Shown here piece by piece: positions 20,001 through 29,562 of a DNA stretch of 64,000 nt. The stretch's first letter is position 1; each line of letters starts with the position of its first letter. Position numbers and translations under genes: made by a program. The stretch comes from Clostridiales bacterium (GTDB lineage Bacteria; Bacillota; Clostridia; Christensenellales; Borkfalkiaceae): contig SVIP01000004.1 in NCBI GenBank assembly GCA_015069425.1, forward strand, positions 62,001-126,000, given 5' to 3'. The notes under the pieces are model-generated. The model worked only from the letters and a program-made list of their open reading frames with translations, was not told the DNA's origin and made no database searches.

Positions 20001-21203
20001 ATGAAAACGGCGTTGGTGTTTTTTAGGTCTGTTGAGAGAGAATTCGACGGGGAATATTATTCAAAAGTGGTCGGCGCATTTAGGAGCGCAGGGATTAATA
20101 TTGACACTGTAGAAATCTTTGACAGGAACGACAGTCACTCTTTCTGCGAGCGTTTTGATAGTTTTTATGATACTATGGAAAATCTAATTATCGTTGACGG
20201 TGAAGACAGAGATTTTGACCTAAAAGAACTCGTTGCTGAAAAGATGGAAACGGTACTCGTTGAAAATGAAAACGCAAGAATTTTTCTCGATGCAGTCGGG
20301 AAAAACGACGGTGTAGAGTATTCGCCTCAATATGCAAAGTTGCCAATAGAATCGATTATTATTCCAAACATTAAAGGGGCTTATCAAGGCTTTATTTTGG
20401 ATAAAAGCGGATTTACACTAGTCCTTGTTCCGGAAGAGTACGGGCAGTTAAAGCCTATGTGTGATAAGTATGTAGTTCCATACTTAGAGAATAAATACGG
20501 CATAAAAAGTAAACGGTTATTGTTAAAATATTTTGGGGACTTATTGACTTTAGACGACACGCTTTCGCAAGCAGAGAATATTTATGAGGGACTAAAATGT
20601 AACATTTACCGCAAATGTGGCGACGTGAGTATAGATTTGCTTTTTGATAAGCAAGACGAAAGTGCTAGAGGGGAAGTCGTTCGTTTTATCGTAGGAAAAT
20701 TAAAAGAAAATATATATGCGGAATTTGACACGACGCTTGGTGAAAGATTATTCGACTTATTGAGGTTAAAAAACCTTAAAGTGGCGGTTGCGGAATCTTT
20801 TACTGGGGGAAGAGTTGTTTCTGAAATTATAAAAAATCCCGGTGCATCGGCATTTGTTGACGAGGGAATAGTTAGTTATTCTAACGAAAGTAAGATGGAA
20901 AGGTTATCTGTTTCTAAGGCGGATTTAATAAAGTACGGAGCAGTTAGTTCGGTGGTCGCCTATCAAATGGCACTGGGGTTGCTTAAGGGTGGAAAGTGCG
21001 ATTTAGCTATTGCAACGACAGGTATTGCAGGGCCGAAGAGTGATGACACTGAAAAACCGGTTGGGCTATGTTATATAGCGGTAGGTATGCGTGACGGAGT
21101 GCATACTTATAAACTTAATTTGACTGGAAATAGAGAGGAAATTACCGAAACAGCAAAAAATACAGCGCTGTTTTTGGCGATAAAAAAATTAAAAAATATA
21201 TAA
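20001..21203 (+). CDS. cinA: CinA-family protein with degenerate N-terminal domain
   Basis: 400 residues. The C-terminal CinA (PncC-like nicotinamide-nucleotide deamidase) domain is well conserved: VAVAESFTGG near 261-270, GIVSYSNESK near 291, YGAVSS near 311, ATTGIAGP near 338 and EKPVGLCYIAV near 349. The N-terminal half, normally a COG1058/MoCF ADP-ribose pyrophosphatase domain with GDELL and TGGLGPT motifs, has kept its length (about 1-170) but lacks those motifs. Instead there are only remnants such as LIIVDGEDRDF. The protein should therefore retain at most the deamidase activity. It lies between pgsA and recA, the usual cinA position, which supports the identity. Gene name by homology of the C-terminal domain and context. 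Confidence 0.85.
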   Translation: MKTALVFFRSVEREFDGEYYSKVVGAFRSAGINIDTVEIFDRNDSHSFCERFDSFYDTMENLIIVDGEDRDFDLKELVAEKMETVLVENENARIFLDAVGKNDGVEYSPQYAKLPIESIIIPNIKGAYQGFILDKSGFTLVLVPEEYGQLKPMCDKYVVPYLENKYGIKSKRLLLKYFGDLLTLDDTLSQAENIYEGLKCNIYRKCGDVSIDLLFDKQDESARGEVVRFIVGKLKENIYAEFDTTLGERLFDLLRLKNLKVAVAESFTGGRVVSEIIKNPGASAFVDEGIVSYSNESKMERLSVSKADLIKYGAVSSVVAYQMALGLLKGGKCDLAIATTGIAGPKSDDTEKPVGLCYIAVGMRDGVHTYKLNLTGNREEITETAKNTALFLAIKKLKNI

Positions 21204-21218
21204 AGAGGAAAAACCAAA

Positions 21219-22217
21219 ATGGATGAATCTAAGATTAAAGCGTTAGACGGCGTGATGGCGCAAATTGAAAAACAATATGGAAAGGGCGCAATTATGCGCT
21301 TAGGACAAAATGCGGGTGATACTAATATTGAAGTGTTGCCTACAGGGTGCTTGTCCCTTGACTTAGCAATAGGCGTGGGTGGACTTCCCCGTGGTAGAAT
21401 TATTGAAATTTATGGACCTGAATCTTCGGGTAAAACAACGGTTGCTCTCCACGTAATTGCTGAAGCACAAAAAGCAGGCGGTATCGCTGCGTTCGTGGAT
21501 GCCGAACATGCATTAGACCCTGTATATGCAAAGAATTTAGGCGTAAACTTAGACGAACTTTACGTTTCTCAACCAGATACTGGTGAACAAGCACTAGACA
21601 TTACCGCATCTTTAGTAAATAGTAAAGCGGTAGACGTAATCGTTGTAGACTCGGTTGCAGCGCTTACACCTAAGGCGGAAATCGAGGGGGATATGGGTGA
21701 CTCTCACGTAGGTCTTCAAGCAAGACTTATGAGTCAAGCATTAAGAAAACTTACCGCAATAACAAACAAATCTAAAACTTGTATAATCTTTATCAACCAA
21801 CTTCGTGAAAAGGTTGGCGTAATGTTTGGGAACCCCGAAGTTACGGCTGGTGGTAAAGCGCTTAAGTTCTACGCAAGTGTGCGTATAGACGTACGCAAAG
21901 CAGATGCACTAAAAGATAGTGAAGGAGCTTACGGCAACCATACTAAAGCTAAAATTGTTAAGAATAAAGTTGCTCCGCCTTTTAAGACGGCTGAGTTTGA
22001 CATTATTTATGGCAAGGGCATTTCACACGGCAGTTGCTTGGTTGATTTAGGATTAAATTATGACGTAATACAAAAGAGCGGTTCGTGGTTTTCTTATAAC
22101 GGAGAAAAGATTGCACAAGGAAGAGAAAAGGCAGTTGACTTTTTAGAGAATAACCCCGAGATTGCTGACGAAATAAAAGCAAAAATTATGGATGCTTTCC
22201 ATAATAAGGATAAATAA
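21219..22217 (+). CDS. recA: Recombinase RecA
   Basis: A 332-residue strand-exchange ATPase. Walker A GPESSGKT lies at about 66-73 and Walker [12 protein letters not shown] near 140. The L1/L2 DNA-binding loops include [18 protein letters not shown] and [17 protein letters not shown]. The C-terminal acidic tail is shorter than in E. coli (353 residues). AAGAGGAAAAACC lies before the ATG. It is 15 bases after cinA with no evident promoter or LexA box of its own, so it appears to be transcribed from upstream. Confidence 0.98.
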   Translation: MDESKIKALDGVMAQIEKQYGKGAIMRLGQNAGDTNIEVLPTGCLSLDLAIGVGGLPRGRIIEIYGPESSGKTTVALHVIAEAQKAGGIAAFVDAEHALDPVYAKNLGVNLDELYVSQPDTGEQALDITASLVNSKAVDVIVVDSVAALTPKAEIEGDMGDSHVGLQARLMSQALRKLTAITNKSKTCIIFINQLREKVGVMFGNPEVTAGGKALKFYASVRIDVRKADALKDSEGAYGNHTKAKIVKNKVAPPFKTAEFDIIYGKGISHGSCLVDLGLNYDVIQKSGSWFSYNGEKIAQGREKAVDFLENNPEIADEIKAKIMDAFHNKDK

Positions 22218-22231
22218 GAGTTATATAATAA

Positions 22232-22260
22232 TTGACTTTTAATTCAAATTGTTATAAAAT
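22232..22260 (+). promoter_or_regulatory. Promoter of rny
   Basis: TTGACT (22232-22237), 17-base spacer, TAAAAT (22255-22260). Confidence 0.65.
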
Positions 22261-22319
22261 AGATTATAGAAGAATGCACGAGTAGTCGTGTAACAATAAA
22301 AACAGGAGGGCATATTACT

Positions 22320-23942
22320 ATGCAGAATTTTAACTACGGCTCCCTGTTCTTGGCAGACGGTAGCGGAATAGGCTACATTATCGCCATAGCAATTTTAGTG
22401 ATATTGGCAATAGTCGGATGTTTACTATGTTGGAGAATGAGTGCTAAGTCTTTGACGGCTAAATACGAAAAAGACAGAGGCAGTATAGATGAACAAAGAA
22501 ACAGAATGCTTGATGACGTAAGAGAAGAGAGCAAGGCTATTAAGAAAGAAGCTATTTTAGAAGCAAAAGAACAGGAAATTAAACTTCGCAACGATTTTGA
22601 ACGTGAAACCAAAGAAAAACGTGCTGAACTCCAAAAATTAGAGAACAGACTTAACCAAAAGGAAGAAACTTTGGAGAAAAAGGAAGAAAATCTTGCGAAA
22701 AGAAACGATGAAACGACCAGACAACAGAACGCGTTAAAGCAAAAAGAAATCGAACTTGATAAAAAACTTGACGATATTGCCGTTCAACACGACAAAATGA
22801 TTCAAGAGTTTGAAAAGATTTCTCAAATGAGCAGAGAAGAAGCCAAAAATCAACTTATTCTTTCCATTACGGACGAGGCAAAACGCGACGCTGCGGGTAT
22901 GGTAAAGAACATTGAGGCAGAGGCTAAAGAAATGGGCGAGCGCAAAGCCAAAGAAATCGTTAGCCTTGCTATCCAAAAATGTTCAACAGAACAAGCAACT
23001 GAAATAACCGTATCGGTTGTGCCACTTCCCAGTGACGATATGAAAGCTAGAATTATCGGTAGGGAAGGAAGAAACATTAGAACACTAGAAAATGCAACTG
23101 GAATTGAATTAATTATAGACGATACTCCGGAAGTTGTTATCGTATCTGGTTTTGATCCAGTTCGTCGTGAAGTTGCAAGAATTGCTCTTGAAAAACTTAT
23201 TCAAGACGGTAGAATTCACCCCGCAAGAATTGAAGAAACTGTTGAAAAGGTTAAAAAGGAACTTGACCAACAGATTAAAGAGGCGGGCGAAGCGGCAATG
23301 TTTGAATGTAAGATTTTTGGATTGCATCCGGAAATCGTTAAACTACTAGGTAGACTTAAATTCCGTACGAGTTACGGTCAAAACGTGCTTAAGCACTCTA
23401 TCGAAGTTTCTCACTTAGCAGGGGTTATGGCTGCGGAACTCGGTGTAGACGAGGCGTTAGCAAAGCGTGCAGGATTACTTCACGACTTAGGTAAGGCAGT
23501 TGATTTTGAAATCGACGGAACTCATATGCAGATTGGTGGTGACCTTGCTAAAAAGTATCGTGAAAATAACAACGTTATCAATGCGATTCTTGCTCACCAC
23601 GGTGACGTTGAACCTAAGACAATTGAGGCTGTGCTTGTTCAAGCGGCTGACGCAATTTCAGGGGCAAGACCTGGGGCAAGACGTGAAACTACTACTAACT
23701 ACATCAAGAGATTACAAAAACTTGAAGAAATTTCAAGCGGATTTAAGGGCGTTGAAAAATGCTACGCAATCCAAGCGGGTAGAGAAGTGCGCGTAATGGT
23801 TAAACCTGAACAAGTAAACGACGCACAAACCTTGTTCTTAGCAAAAGAAATTGCTAAAAAGATTGAACAAGAAATGGAATATCCTGGTCAAATCAAAGTT
23901 AACGTTATTAGAGAATGGCGTGCAACCGAATTTGCAAAATAA
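22320..23942 (+). CDS. rny: Ribonuclease Y
   Basis: A 540-residue membrane-anchored endoribonuclease that initiates mRNA decay. An N-terminal helix (about 18-36, [19 protein letters not shown]) anchors a long coiled coil (40-205). A KH domain follows ([17 protein letters not shown], about 242-258), then the catalytic HD domain with LLHDLGKA near 386 and AHHGDVEP near 425. Length and order are normal. AGGAGGGC precedes the ATG. It has its own promoter and terminator, so it is a single-gene unit after recA, a common Firmicutes neighbour. Confidence 0.97.
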   Translation: MQNFNYGSLFLADGSGIGYIIAIAILVILAIVGCLLCWRMSAKSLTAKYEKDRGSIDEQRNRMLDDVREESKAIKKEAILEAKEQEIKLRNDFERETKEKRAELQKLENRLNQKEETLEKKEENLAKRNDETTRQQNALKQKEIELDKKLDDIAVQHDKMIQEFEKISQMSREEAKNQLILSITDEAKRDAAGMVKNIEAEAKEMGERKAKEIVSLAIQKCSTEQATEITVSVVPLPSDDMKARIIGREGRNIRTLENATGIELIIDDTPEVVIVSGFDPVRREVARIALEKLIQDGRIHPARIEETVEKVKKELDQQIKEAGEAAMFECKIFGLHPEIVKLLGRLKFRTSYGQNVLKHSIEVSHLAGVMAAELGVDEALAKRAGLLHDLGKAVDFEIDGTHMQIGGDLAKKYRENNNVINAILAHHGDVEPKTIEAVLVQAADAISGARPGARRETTTNYIKRLQKLEEISSGFKGVEKCYAIQAGREVRVMVKPEQVNDAQTLFLAKEIAKKIEQEMEYPGQIKVNVIREWRATEFAK

Positions 23943-23944
23943 TC

Positions 23945-23976
23945 AAAAAACCCCGATTAAATCGGGGTTTTCGTTT
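23945..23976 (+). terminator. Intrinsic terminator after rny
   Basis: AAAACCCCGAT pairs perfectly with ATCGGGGTTTT around TAA, then TCGTTT. Confidence 0.9.
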
Positions 23977-23993
23977 ACAGTTTATTCAAACGA

Positions 23994-24022
23994 TTGACAA
24001 AGTAGTTATTGGCGACTATAAT
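23994..24022 (+). promoter_or_regulatory. Consensus promoter of glnN
   Basis: A perfect TTGACA (23994-23999), exactly 17 spacer bases and a perfect TATAAT (24017-24022). This is the strongest-looking promoter in the window. Confidence 0.85.
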
Positions 24023-24069
24023 TACATTAAAGTTTTAATATTTAAATAGATATACTATTAGGAGAAATT

Positions 24070-26166
24070 ATGAACGCAAATATTCCGGAAATATTCGGCT
24101 CTATGGTGTTTAACGACAAAGTTATGAAAGAGCGTTTGCCTAAAGAGGCTTACGACGCTGTTCGTCGTGCCAAAGACGAAGGTAAACCGCTTTCTCACGA
24201 GTACGCAAAAAGCGTTGCGTCGGTTATGAAAGAGTGGGCAATAGAAAAGGGAGCAACCCATTTTACCCATTGGTTTCAACCTATGACGGGTATTACTGCT
24301 GAAAAGCACGACAGTTTTATTGAGCCTTTCGGTGACGGTGAAGTCATTATGAAATTTTCCGAAAAGTCGCTCGTAAAAGGTGAGTCTGATGCGTCTAGTT
24401 TTCCATCTGGTGGACTTAGGGCGACCTTTGAAGCACGTGGTTATACTGCTTGGGACCCGACTTCTTATGCCTTTGTAAAAGACGGCAGTCTATATATTCC
24501 TACCGCCTTTTGTTCGTATAGTGGAGAGGCTCTTGATAAAAAGACACCCTTACTCCGTTCAATGGAGGCGTTTAATAAGCAAGCGCTTCGTATTTTAAGA
24601 CTGTTTGGCAACGACAAAGTTAAAAAAGTTACGCCAACCGTTGGTGCAGAGCAAGAATATTTTTTAATCGATAAAGGAGTTTATGAAAAAAGACTTGACC
24701 TTATTCATTGTGGTAGAACGCTATTTGGTGCTCGTCCATCTAAAGGTCAGGAATTAGAAGACCATTATTATGGTGCTATAAAGTCTAGAGTTTCTGCGTT
24801 TATGAAAGAGTTAGACGAAGAATTGTGGAAACTTGGCGTGTATGCTAAAACTAAGCATAATGAAGTTGCACCTGCTCAACACGAACTTGCACCAGTATTT
24901 ACTTCAACCAATATATCTTCTGACCAAAACCAAATTACTATGGAACTAATGAAGAGTATTGCAAACAAACACGATTTGGTATGTTTGTTGCATGAAAAGC
25001 CTTTTGCGTCTGTAAACGGTAGTGGTAAGCATAATAACTGGTCTATAAGTACAGATTTAGGTGAAAATCTTTTAGAACCAGGTGATACTCCAAATGAAAA
25101 CGCACAATTCTTACTGTTTTTACTTGCCGTTATCAAAGCGGTTGACGAATATCAAGATTTGCTCCGTATAAGCGTTGCTTCTGCTGGAAACGACCACAGA
25201 CTTGGTGCGGACGAAGCACCACCTGCAATAATTTCTATCTATTTAGGTGAAGAATTAGATGCAATATTAAATGCAATTGAAAGCGGAAAAGAATATTTTG
25301 CTAAGGAGAAAACCGAACTTAAAATCGGTGTTTCCGTTCTTCCTACTATCCCTAAAGATTCGACTGACAGAAATAGAACTTCTCCGTTTGCATTTACTGG
25401 TAATAAGTTTGAGTTCCGTATGGTAGGCTCGTCTACAAACATTGCTTGTCCTAACTTTATTATAAATACAATCGTTGCTGAAGAACTCCGTGTTTTTGCC
25501 GATAGATTGGAAAAGGCAAAAGACTTTAACACAGAACTCAACGTTCTTATAAAGGAGACGGTTGCGGAGCATAAACGCATATTATTTAGTGGAAACAACT
25601 ATTCTAGTGAGTGGCAAAAAGAGGCGAAAAGAAGAGGGCTTAGTAACTATAAAACCACCTTCGACGCACTTCCGCATTATACGGATAAAAAGAACGTGGA
25701 ACTTTTTGAAAGACACAAGATTTTATCCGAGCAAGAAATTCATTCTAGAATGGAGATTTTGCTAGAGAATTATTGCAACATTATTCACATAGAGGCGCTT
25801 ACCGCTATAGATATTGCAAGAAAAGAAATTACACCTGTAGTTATAGATTATCAAGGCTTCTTGCTAGATGAATTAAAACTTAAAAAAGATTATGGACAAG
25901 TTTCTTTTGTTTTGGAAGAAAGTTTGTTAAAAGAGATATCCGAACTTTCGGAAAAATTCCATTATTCGCTTAATAAATTGATTGCGGACGAAAAGAAATA
26001 TAAGACCACATGGAGCAATTATAACAAGGCAAAATACTGTAAGACCTCACTATTAAAAGATATGGAAGAGGTTAGAAAATATGCAGACCAAATGGAACTT
26101 TTAATTGGAAAAGAGTTCTGTGCGTTCCCAACTTATGAAGATATTTTGTACAGTGTTAAATATTAA
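24070..26166 (+). CDS. glnN: Glutamine synthetase type III
   Basis: 698 residues, the length of GSIII (GlnN), which assimilates ammonia by ATP-dependent amidation of glutamate. It is much longer than GSI (about 450). The GSIII N-terminal region carries THFTHWFQPMTG near 60. Metal- and substrate-binding motifs include VGAEQEYFLID (about 197), KHNEVAPAQHELAP (about 262) and the NGSGKHNNWS glutamate-site loop near 318. The C-terminal helical extension, unique to GSIII, is present. It has a strong consensus promoter and TTAGGAGAAATT before its ATG. No GlnR-like repeat was identified. Confidence 0.96.
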   Translation: MNANIPEIFGSMVFNDKVMKERLPKEAYDAVRRAKDEGKPLSHEYAKSVASVMKEWAIEKGATHFTHWFQPMTGITAEKHDSFIEPFGDGEVIMKFSEKSLVKGESDASSFPSGGLRATFEARGYTAWDPTSYAFVKDGSLYIPTAFCSYSGEALDKKTPLLRSMEAFNKQALRILRLFGNDKVKKVTPTVGAEQEYFLIDKGVYEKRLDLIHCGRTLFGARPSKGQELEDHYYGAIKSRVSAFMKELDEELWKLGVYAKTKHNEVAPAQHELAPVFTSTNISSDQNQITMELMKSIANKHDLVCLLHEKPFASVNGSGKHNNWSISTDLGENLLEPGDTPNENAQFLLFLLAVIKAVDEYQDLLRISVASAGNDHRLGADEAPPAIISIYLGEELDAILNAIESGKEYFAKEKTELKIGVSVLPTIPKDSTDRNRTSPFAFTGNKFEFRMVGSSTNIACPNFIINTIVAEELRVFADRLEKAKDFNTELNVLIKETVAEHKRILFSGNNYSSEWQKEAKRRGLSNYKTTFDALPHYTDKKNVELFERHKILSEQEIHSRMEILLENYCNIIHIEALTAIDIARKEITPVVIDYQGFLLDELKLKKDYGQVSFVLEESLLKEISELSEKFHYSLNKLIADEKKYKTTWSNYNKAKYCKTSLLKDMEEVRKYADQMELLIGKEFCAFPTYEDILYSVKY

Positions 26167-26220
26167 AACAAAAAAATGTTTTAACAAACTAATTACAGAA
26201 TATATATACAAAAGGAGAAA

Positions 26221-26571
26221 ATGCTTATGTACTGTAGTAAATGTGGAAAAGAGATTTTTGACGATGCTATAATATGTCCTGGATGCGGTTGTGCAACGGG
26301 AAATCCTTTGCCGTCTAATAAACCAGTTAACGGAGATGCGTCTAGTATTGGGTACGCTATACTAGGTTTTTTCTTTCCATTAATAGGACTGATTTTATTT
26401 TTGGTTTGGAAAAACGAATTGCCACTTCGTGCTAAAAGTTGTGGTAAAGGTGCTTTAATAGGTGTGATAACCAACGTTGCGCTATACGTGATTATGATTA
26501 TTGGGCTTTCTGCGTGTATAGGAATGCTTGCGGGGTTAGAAACAGTCTGTCTTTTGCCGTTTATAATTTAA
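26221..26571 (+). CDS. Small zinc-ribbon membrane protein
   Basis: 116 residues. The N-terminal zinc ribbon (YCSKCGKEIFDDAIICPGCG, about 4-23) is followed by a short proline-rich linker and two membrane helices (about 42-62 and 78-108). The glycine-rich second helix is punctuated by the NELPLRAKSCGKGALIG loop, a pattern seen in many zinc-ribbon/DUF4870-like proteins. AAAGGAGAAA lies directly before ATG 26221; ATG 26227 is an alternative start. The gene follows glnN and ends in a terminator. The function is unknown. Confidence 0.8.
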   Translation: MLMYCSKCGKEIFDDAIICPGCGCATGNPLPSNKPVNGDASSIGYAILGFFFPLIGLILFLVWKNELPLRAKSCGKGALIGVITNVALYVIMIIGLSACIGMLAGLETVCLLPFII

Positions 26572-26587
26572 TAAAAACTTGATAAAG

Positions 26588-26631
26588 AAAGGGCGTTTGG
26601 TTGCTTTTTACCACGCCCTTTTTTATTTTTC
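26588..26631 (+). terminator. Intrinsic terminator after zinc-ribbon membrane protein gene
   Basis: The left arm AAAGGGCGTTTGGT pairs with ACCACGCCCTTT with a TT bulge, followed by a long T tract. Confidence 0.85.
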
Positions 26632-26674
26632 TTAAAATTACCAAAATTTAATAGATTAAAACTCATAAAAACAC

Positions 26675-26703
26675 TTGTAAATAGCGAGTAAATGTGTTAA
26701 TAT
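26675..26703 (+). promoter_or_regulatory. Candidate promoter of nfnAB
   Basis: TTGTAA (26675-26680), 17-base spacer, TAATAT (26698-26703). It is followed by an A/T-only stretch of repeated TATTATAATAA. No TTGTTAA-type Rex operator is seen. Confidence 0.45.
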
Positions 26704-26782
26704 TATTATAATAAATATTATAATAAAAGGCGGATTACAAAAAATTAATGTAATACCGCTTATTATCACGAAAGGAGAGGTT

Positions 26783-27625
26783 ATGTTCAAAATTGTTGAC
26801 AAAAAAGTGCTTAACCCTACGGTTACTAGAATTGACGTCTATGCACCGTTCGTTGCAAAAAAAGCAGAAGCTGGTCAATTCGTAATCTTAAGAGCGACTG
26901 AAGACGGAGAAAGGATTCCGTTAACCGTTGCCGATTACGATAGAGAAAAGGGCACGGTTGCCGTTATTTTCCAAATAGTTGGAGCAACCACTTACACGCT
27001 AAATCAGTTAAACGTTGGCGATTATATTGCAGACTTTGTTGGCCCGTTAGGTAATGCAACACATACCGAAGGTCTTAAAAAAGTTGCAGTTGTTGGTGGT
27101 GGTGTTGGCTGTGCAATCGCTTATCCTGTTGCTAAAAAGTTGCACGAACAAGGCTGTGAAGTGCATTCAATAGTTGGTTTTAGATGTAAAGATTTAGTTA
27201 TTCTTGAAGATGAATTTAAGGCGGTTTCAGACAAATACGTTTTAATGAGCGACGATGGAACGGCTGGAACTAAAGGTCTCGTTACGGACGCATTAAAACA
27301 ACTTATCGAAAGCGGAGAAAATTACGATGAAGTTATCGCAATTGGACCTGTTATTATGATGAAGTTTATTTGTAAACTTACCAAAGAATACGGTGTTAAA
27401 ACTATAGTTAGTATGAACCCCGTTATGATTGACGGAACGGGAATGTGCGGTGGTTGCCGTCTTACCGTTGGCGGAAAAACAAAGTTTGCGTGTGTTGACG
27501 GCCCAGAATTTGACGGACACGAAGTTGATTTTGACGAAGCAATGAAACGTGGCGCAAGTTATAAAGAATGGGAAAGACATAAGTATGAAGAAACTTGTAA
27601 CCTTTTCAAAAAGGAGGTAAAATAA
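26783..27625 (+). CDS. nfnA: NADH-dependent reduced ferredoxin:NADP+ oxidoreductase subunit A
   Basis: 280 residues of the ferredoxin-NADP+ reductase/dihydroorotate dehydrogenase electron-transfer family. An FAD-binding barrel occupies about 1-95 (RIPLTVADYD is the flavin loop). An NAD-binding domain follows with VVGGGVGCAIAYPVAKK near 100. The C-terminal [2Fe-2S] site is CGGCRLTVGG ... FACVDGP (about 227-245). It is followed one base later by a glutamate-synthase-small-chain-like protein, the diagnostic NfnA-NfnB pairing. NfnAB bifurcates electrons: reduced ferredoxin and NADH together reduce two NADP+. AAAGGAGAGG precedes the ATG. Confidence 0.9.
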   Translation: MFKIVDKKVLNPTVTRIDVYAPFVAKKAEAGQFVILRATEDGERIPLTVADYDREKGTVAVIFQIVGATTYTLNQLNVGDYIADFVGPLGNATHTEGLKKVAVVGGGVGCAIAYPVAKKLHEQGCEVHSIVGFRCKDLVILEDEFKAVSDKYVLMSDDGTAGTKGLVTDALKQLIESGENYDEVIAIGPVIMMKFICKLTKEYGVKTIVSMNPVMIDGTGMCGGCRLTVGGKTKFACVDGPEFDGHEVDFDEAMKRGASYKEWERHKYEETCNLFKKEVK

Positions 27626-27626
27626 T

Positions 27627-29009
27627 ATGCCTAATATGTCGTTAAAGAAAAACCCGATGCCTCATCAAGACGCAGACGTTAGAAATAAGAATTTTGAAGA
27701 AGTTGCTTTAGGCTATACTGTTGAACAAGCTATCGACGAAGCCGAAAGATGCCTTAACTGTAAGCATAAACCTTGCGTAAACGGTTGCCCTGTTATGGTA
27801 CATATTCCGGAATTTATCGCAAAGGTAAAAGAAAAGGATTTTGAGGGAGCATATCAAATTATTGCTAAATCTTCTTCTCTGCCAGCAGTTTGTGGTAGAG
27901 TATGTCCGCAAGAATCTCAATGTGAAAAATATTGTGTTCGTGCAATTAAAGGCGAACCGGTTGGTATCGGTAGATTGGAAAGATTTGTTGCCGATTATCA
28001 CAATGCTAACTGTAAAGAAAAACCCGTTAAGCCTGAAAGTAACGGTAAAAAGGTTGCTGTTATCGGTTCTGGCCCATCAGGACTTACTTGTGCGGGCGAC
28101 CTTGCTAAGTTGGGTTATGAAGTTACCGTGTTTGAAGCATTCCATTTAGCAGGTGGCGTTCTTGTTTACGGTATCCCTGAATTTAGACTTCCAAAGACAA
28201 TCGTTCAAAAGGAAATTGACACACTTAAAGATTTAGGCGTTAAAATCGAAACGAATATGGTTATCGGTAAAGTTATTTCTATTGATGAACTCATTAAAGA
28301 ATATGACTTTAAGGCTGTGTTTGTTGGCTCTGGAGCAGGGCTTCCTAAGTTTATGAATATTCCTGGTGAAAATCTTAACGGAGTTTTCTCTGCTAACGAA
28401 TTCTTGACTCGTATCAACTTAATGAAAGCGTATAAAGACGATGCTACAACGCCTATCAAGAAAGGTAAGAAAGTTGTTGTCGTTGGTGGCGGAAACGTTG
28501 CTATGGACGCAGCAAGATGTGCTAAGCGTTTAGGCGGTGACGTTCATATCGTTTATAGAAGAACGTTAGACGAACTTCCTGCAAGAAAGGAAGAAGTTGA
28601 ACACGCTATGGAAGAAGGTATCATATTCGATCTTTTAACCAATCCTGTTGCTATTAAGGGTGACGATAACGGTTGGGTAAACGCAGTTACTTGTATAAAA
28701 ATGGAACTTGGCGAACCTGATGCATCAGGTAGACGTCGTCCTGTTGAAATTGCAGGCAGTGAATTTGATATTGATGCAGACGTTGTTATTATGGCACTAG
28801 GTACTTCTCCGAACCCACTTATTAAATCAACGACTGAGGGCTTAGAAGTTAATAAACACGGCGGTATCATTACTGATGAAAATGGTGCTACTTCCGTTCA
28901 AGCCGTTTACGCTGGTGGCGACGCTGTTACTGGTGCGGCTACCGTTATACTTGCTATGGGTGCGGGAAAAACTGCGGCTAAGGCAATAGATGAATATTTA
29001 AATAAATAA
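27627..29009 (+). CDS. nfnB: NADH-dependent reduced ferredoxin:NADP+ oxidoreductase subunit B
   Basis: 460 residues, homologous to the small subunit of glutamate synthase (GltD/GltA-like). The N-terminal iron-sulfur region has CLNCKHKPCVNGCPV and CGRVCPQESQCEKYC (about 42-105), binding two [4Fe-4S] clusters. FAD-binding GSGPSGLTCAGDLAKLG (near 147) and NADPH-binding VVGGGNVAMDAARCAKRLG (near 288) follow. Next to nfnA and with no glutamate synthase large subunit nearby, it is best read as NfnB, the bifurcating subunit. A stand-alone NADPH-dependent glutamate synthase is the less likely alternative. AAAAGGAGG precedes the ATG. Confidence 0.88.
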   Translation: MPNMSLKKNPMPHQDADVRNKNFEEVALGYTVEQAIDEAERCLNCKHKPCVNGCPVMVHIPEFIAKVKEKDFEGAYQIIAKSSSLPAVCGRVCPQESQCEKYCVRAIKGEPVGIGRLERFVADYHNANCKEKPVKPESNGKKVAVIGSGPSGLTCAGDLAKLGYEVTVFEAFHLAGGVLVYGIPEFRLPKTIVQKEIDTLKDLGVKIETNMVIGKVISIDELIKEYDFKAVFVGSGAGLPKFMNIPGENLNGVFSANEFLTRINLMKAYKDDATTPIKKGKKVVVVGGGNVAMDAARCAKRLGGDVHIVYRRTLDELPARKEEVEHAMEEGIIFDLLTNPVAIKGDDNGWVNAVTCIKMELGEPDASGRRRPVEIAGSEFDIDADVVIMALGTSPNPLIKSTTEGLEVNKHGGIITDENGATSVQAVYAGGDAVTGAATVILAMGAGKTAAKAIDEYLNK

Positions 29010-29018
29010 AATAATGAA

Positions 29019-29051
29019 TTTACCGTCCGTCAAAGTTTGGCGAACGGTAAA
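29019..29051 (+). other. Intercistronic hairpin between nfnB and hydC
   Basis: Outer arms TTTACCGT/ACGGTAAA and inner arms CGTCA/TGGCG (one G-U pair) are separated by a single symmetric mismatch and close a five-base loop, a 13-bp stem. It has no T tract, so it is not a standard terminator. It may protect or process the nfn-hyd transcript. A weak promoter-like pair TTGGCG-N17-TATAGC overlaps its right side and could serve hydCBA. Confidence 0.6.
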
Positions 29052-29088
29052 CTTATGATTATAGCTAATTTAAGGAGGAAACAATAAC

Positions 29089-29562
29089 ATGTTTGATTAC
29101 AGTGTATTAGACCGTGCAATTGAAAAATTTGGCAATGAAGAAAAGTCACTCATTGCTGTTTTACAAGAAGCACAGGAACATTACAGATACTTACCCAAAG
29201 AAATTTTCCCATATTTAGCGGAAAAATTGAACGTTAGTGAGGCTAAAATATTCGGCGTTGCAACTTTCTATGAAAACTTCTCTTTAGAACAAAAGGGAAA
29301 ATACGTTATAAAAGTTTGTGACGGTACTGCTTGTCACGTTCGTCACTCTGTGCCGATTTTAGAAGCACTCAGAAAGGAACTTGGTCTTTCTGAAGAAAAG
29401 AAAACAACAGATGATCTTATGTTTACGGTTGAAACAGTTGCCTGTTTAGGTGCATGCTCTTCAGCACCTGCAATTACCTTAAATAATGAAATTTATCCTA
29501 CAATGACACCAGAAACAGCGGTTGCGCTTGTTAAGTCAATCAAGGAAAAGGAGGGTAAATAA
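29089..29562 (+). CDS. hydC: Electron-bifurcating [FeFe] hydrogenase subunit HydC (NuoE-like)
   Basis: 157 residues of the NuoE/thioredoxin-like [2Fe-2S] family. The cluster ligands are CDGTACHVR (near 83-91) and CLGACSSAP (near 124-132), after a helical N-terminal domain (LIAVLQEAQEHYRYLPKEI). It is followed without gap by a NuoF-like subunit and an [FeFe] hydrogenase, so it is HydC/HndA of the trimeric bifurcating hydrogenase rather than complex I. AAGGAGGAAAC precedes the ATG. Confidence 0.92.
   Translation: MFDYSVLDRAIEKFGNEEKSLIAVLQEAQEHYRYLPKEIFPYLAEKLNVSEAKIFGVATFYENFSLEQKGKYVIKVCDGTACHVRHSVPILEALRKELGLSEEKKTTDDLMFTVETVACLGACSSAPAITLNNEIYPTMTPETAVALVKSIKEKEGK

Noticed and set aside
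21219-22217. Truncated recA
   Set aside because: At 332 residues it is only short in the variable acidic tail; all functional motifs are intact.
27627-29009. Glutamate synthase small subunit
   Set aside because: The fold is the same, but the partner is an FNR-like NfnA subunit and no large glutamate synthase subunit is nearby, so NfnB is the better reading.
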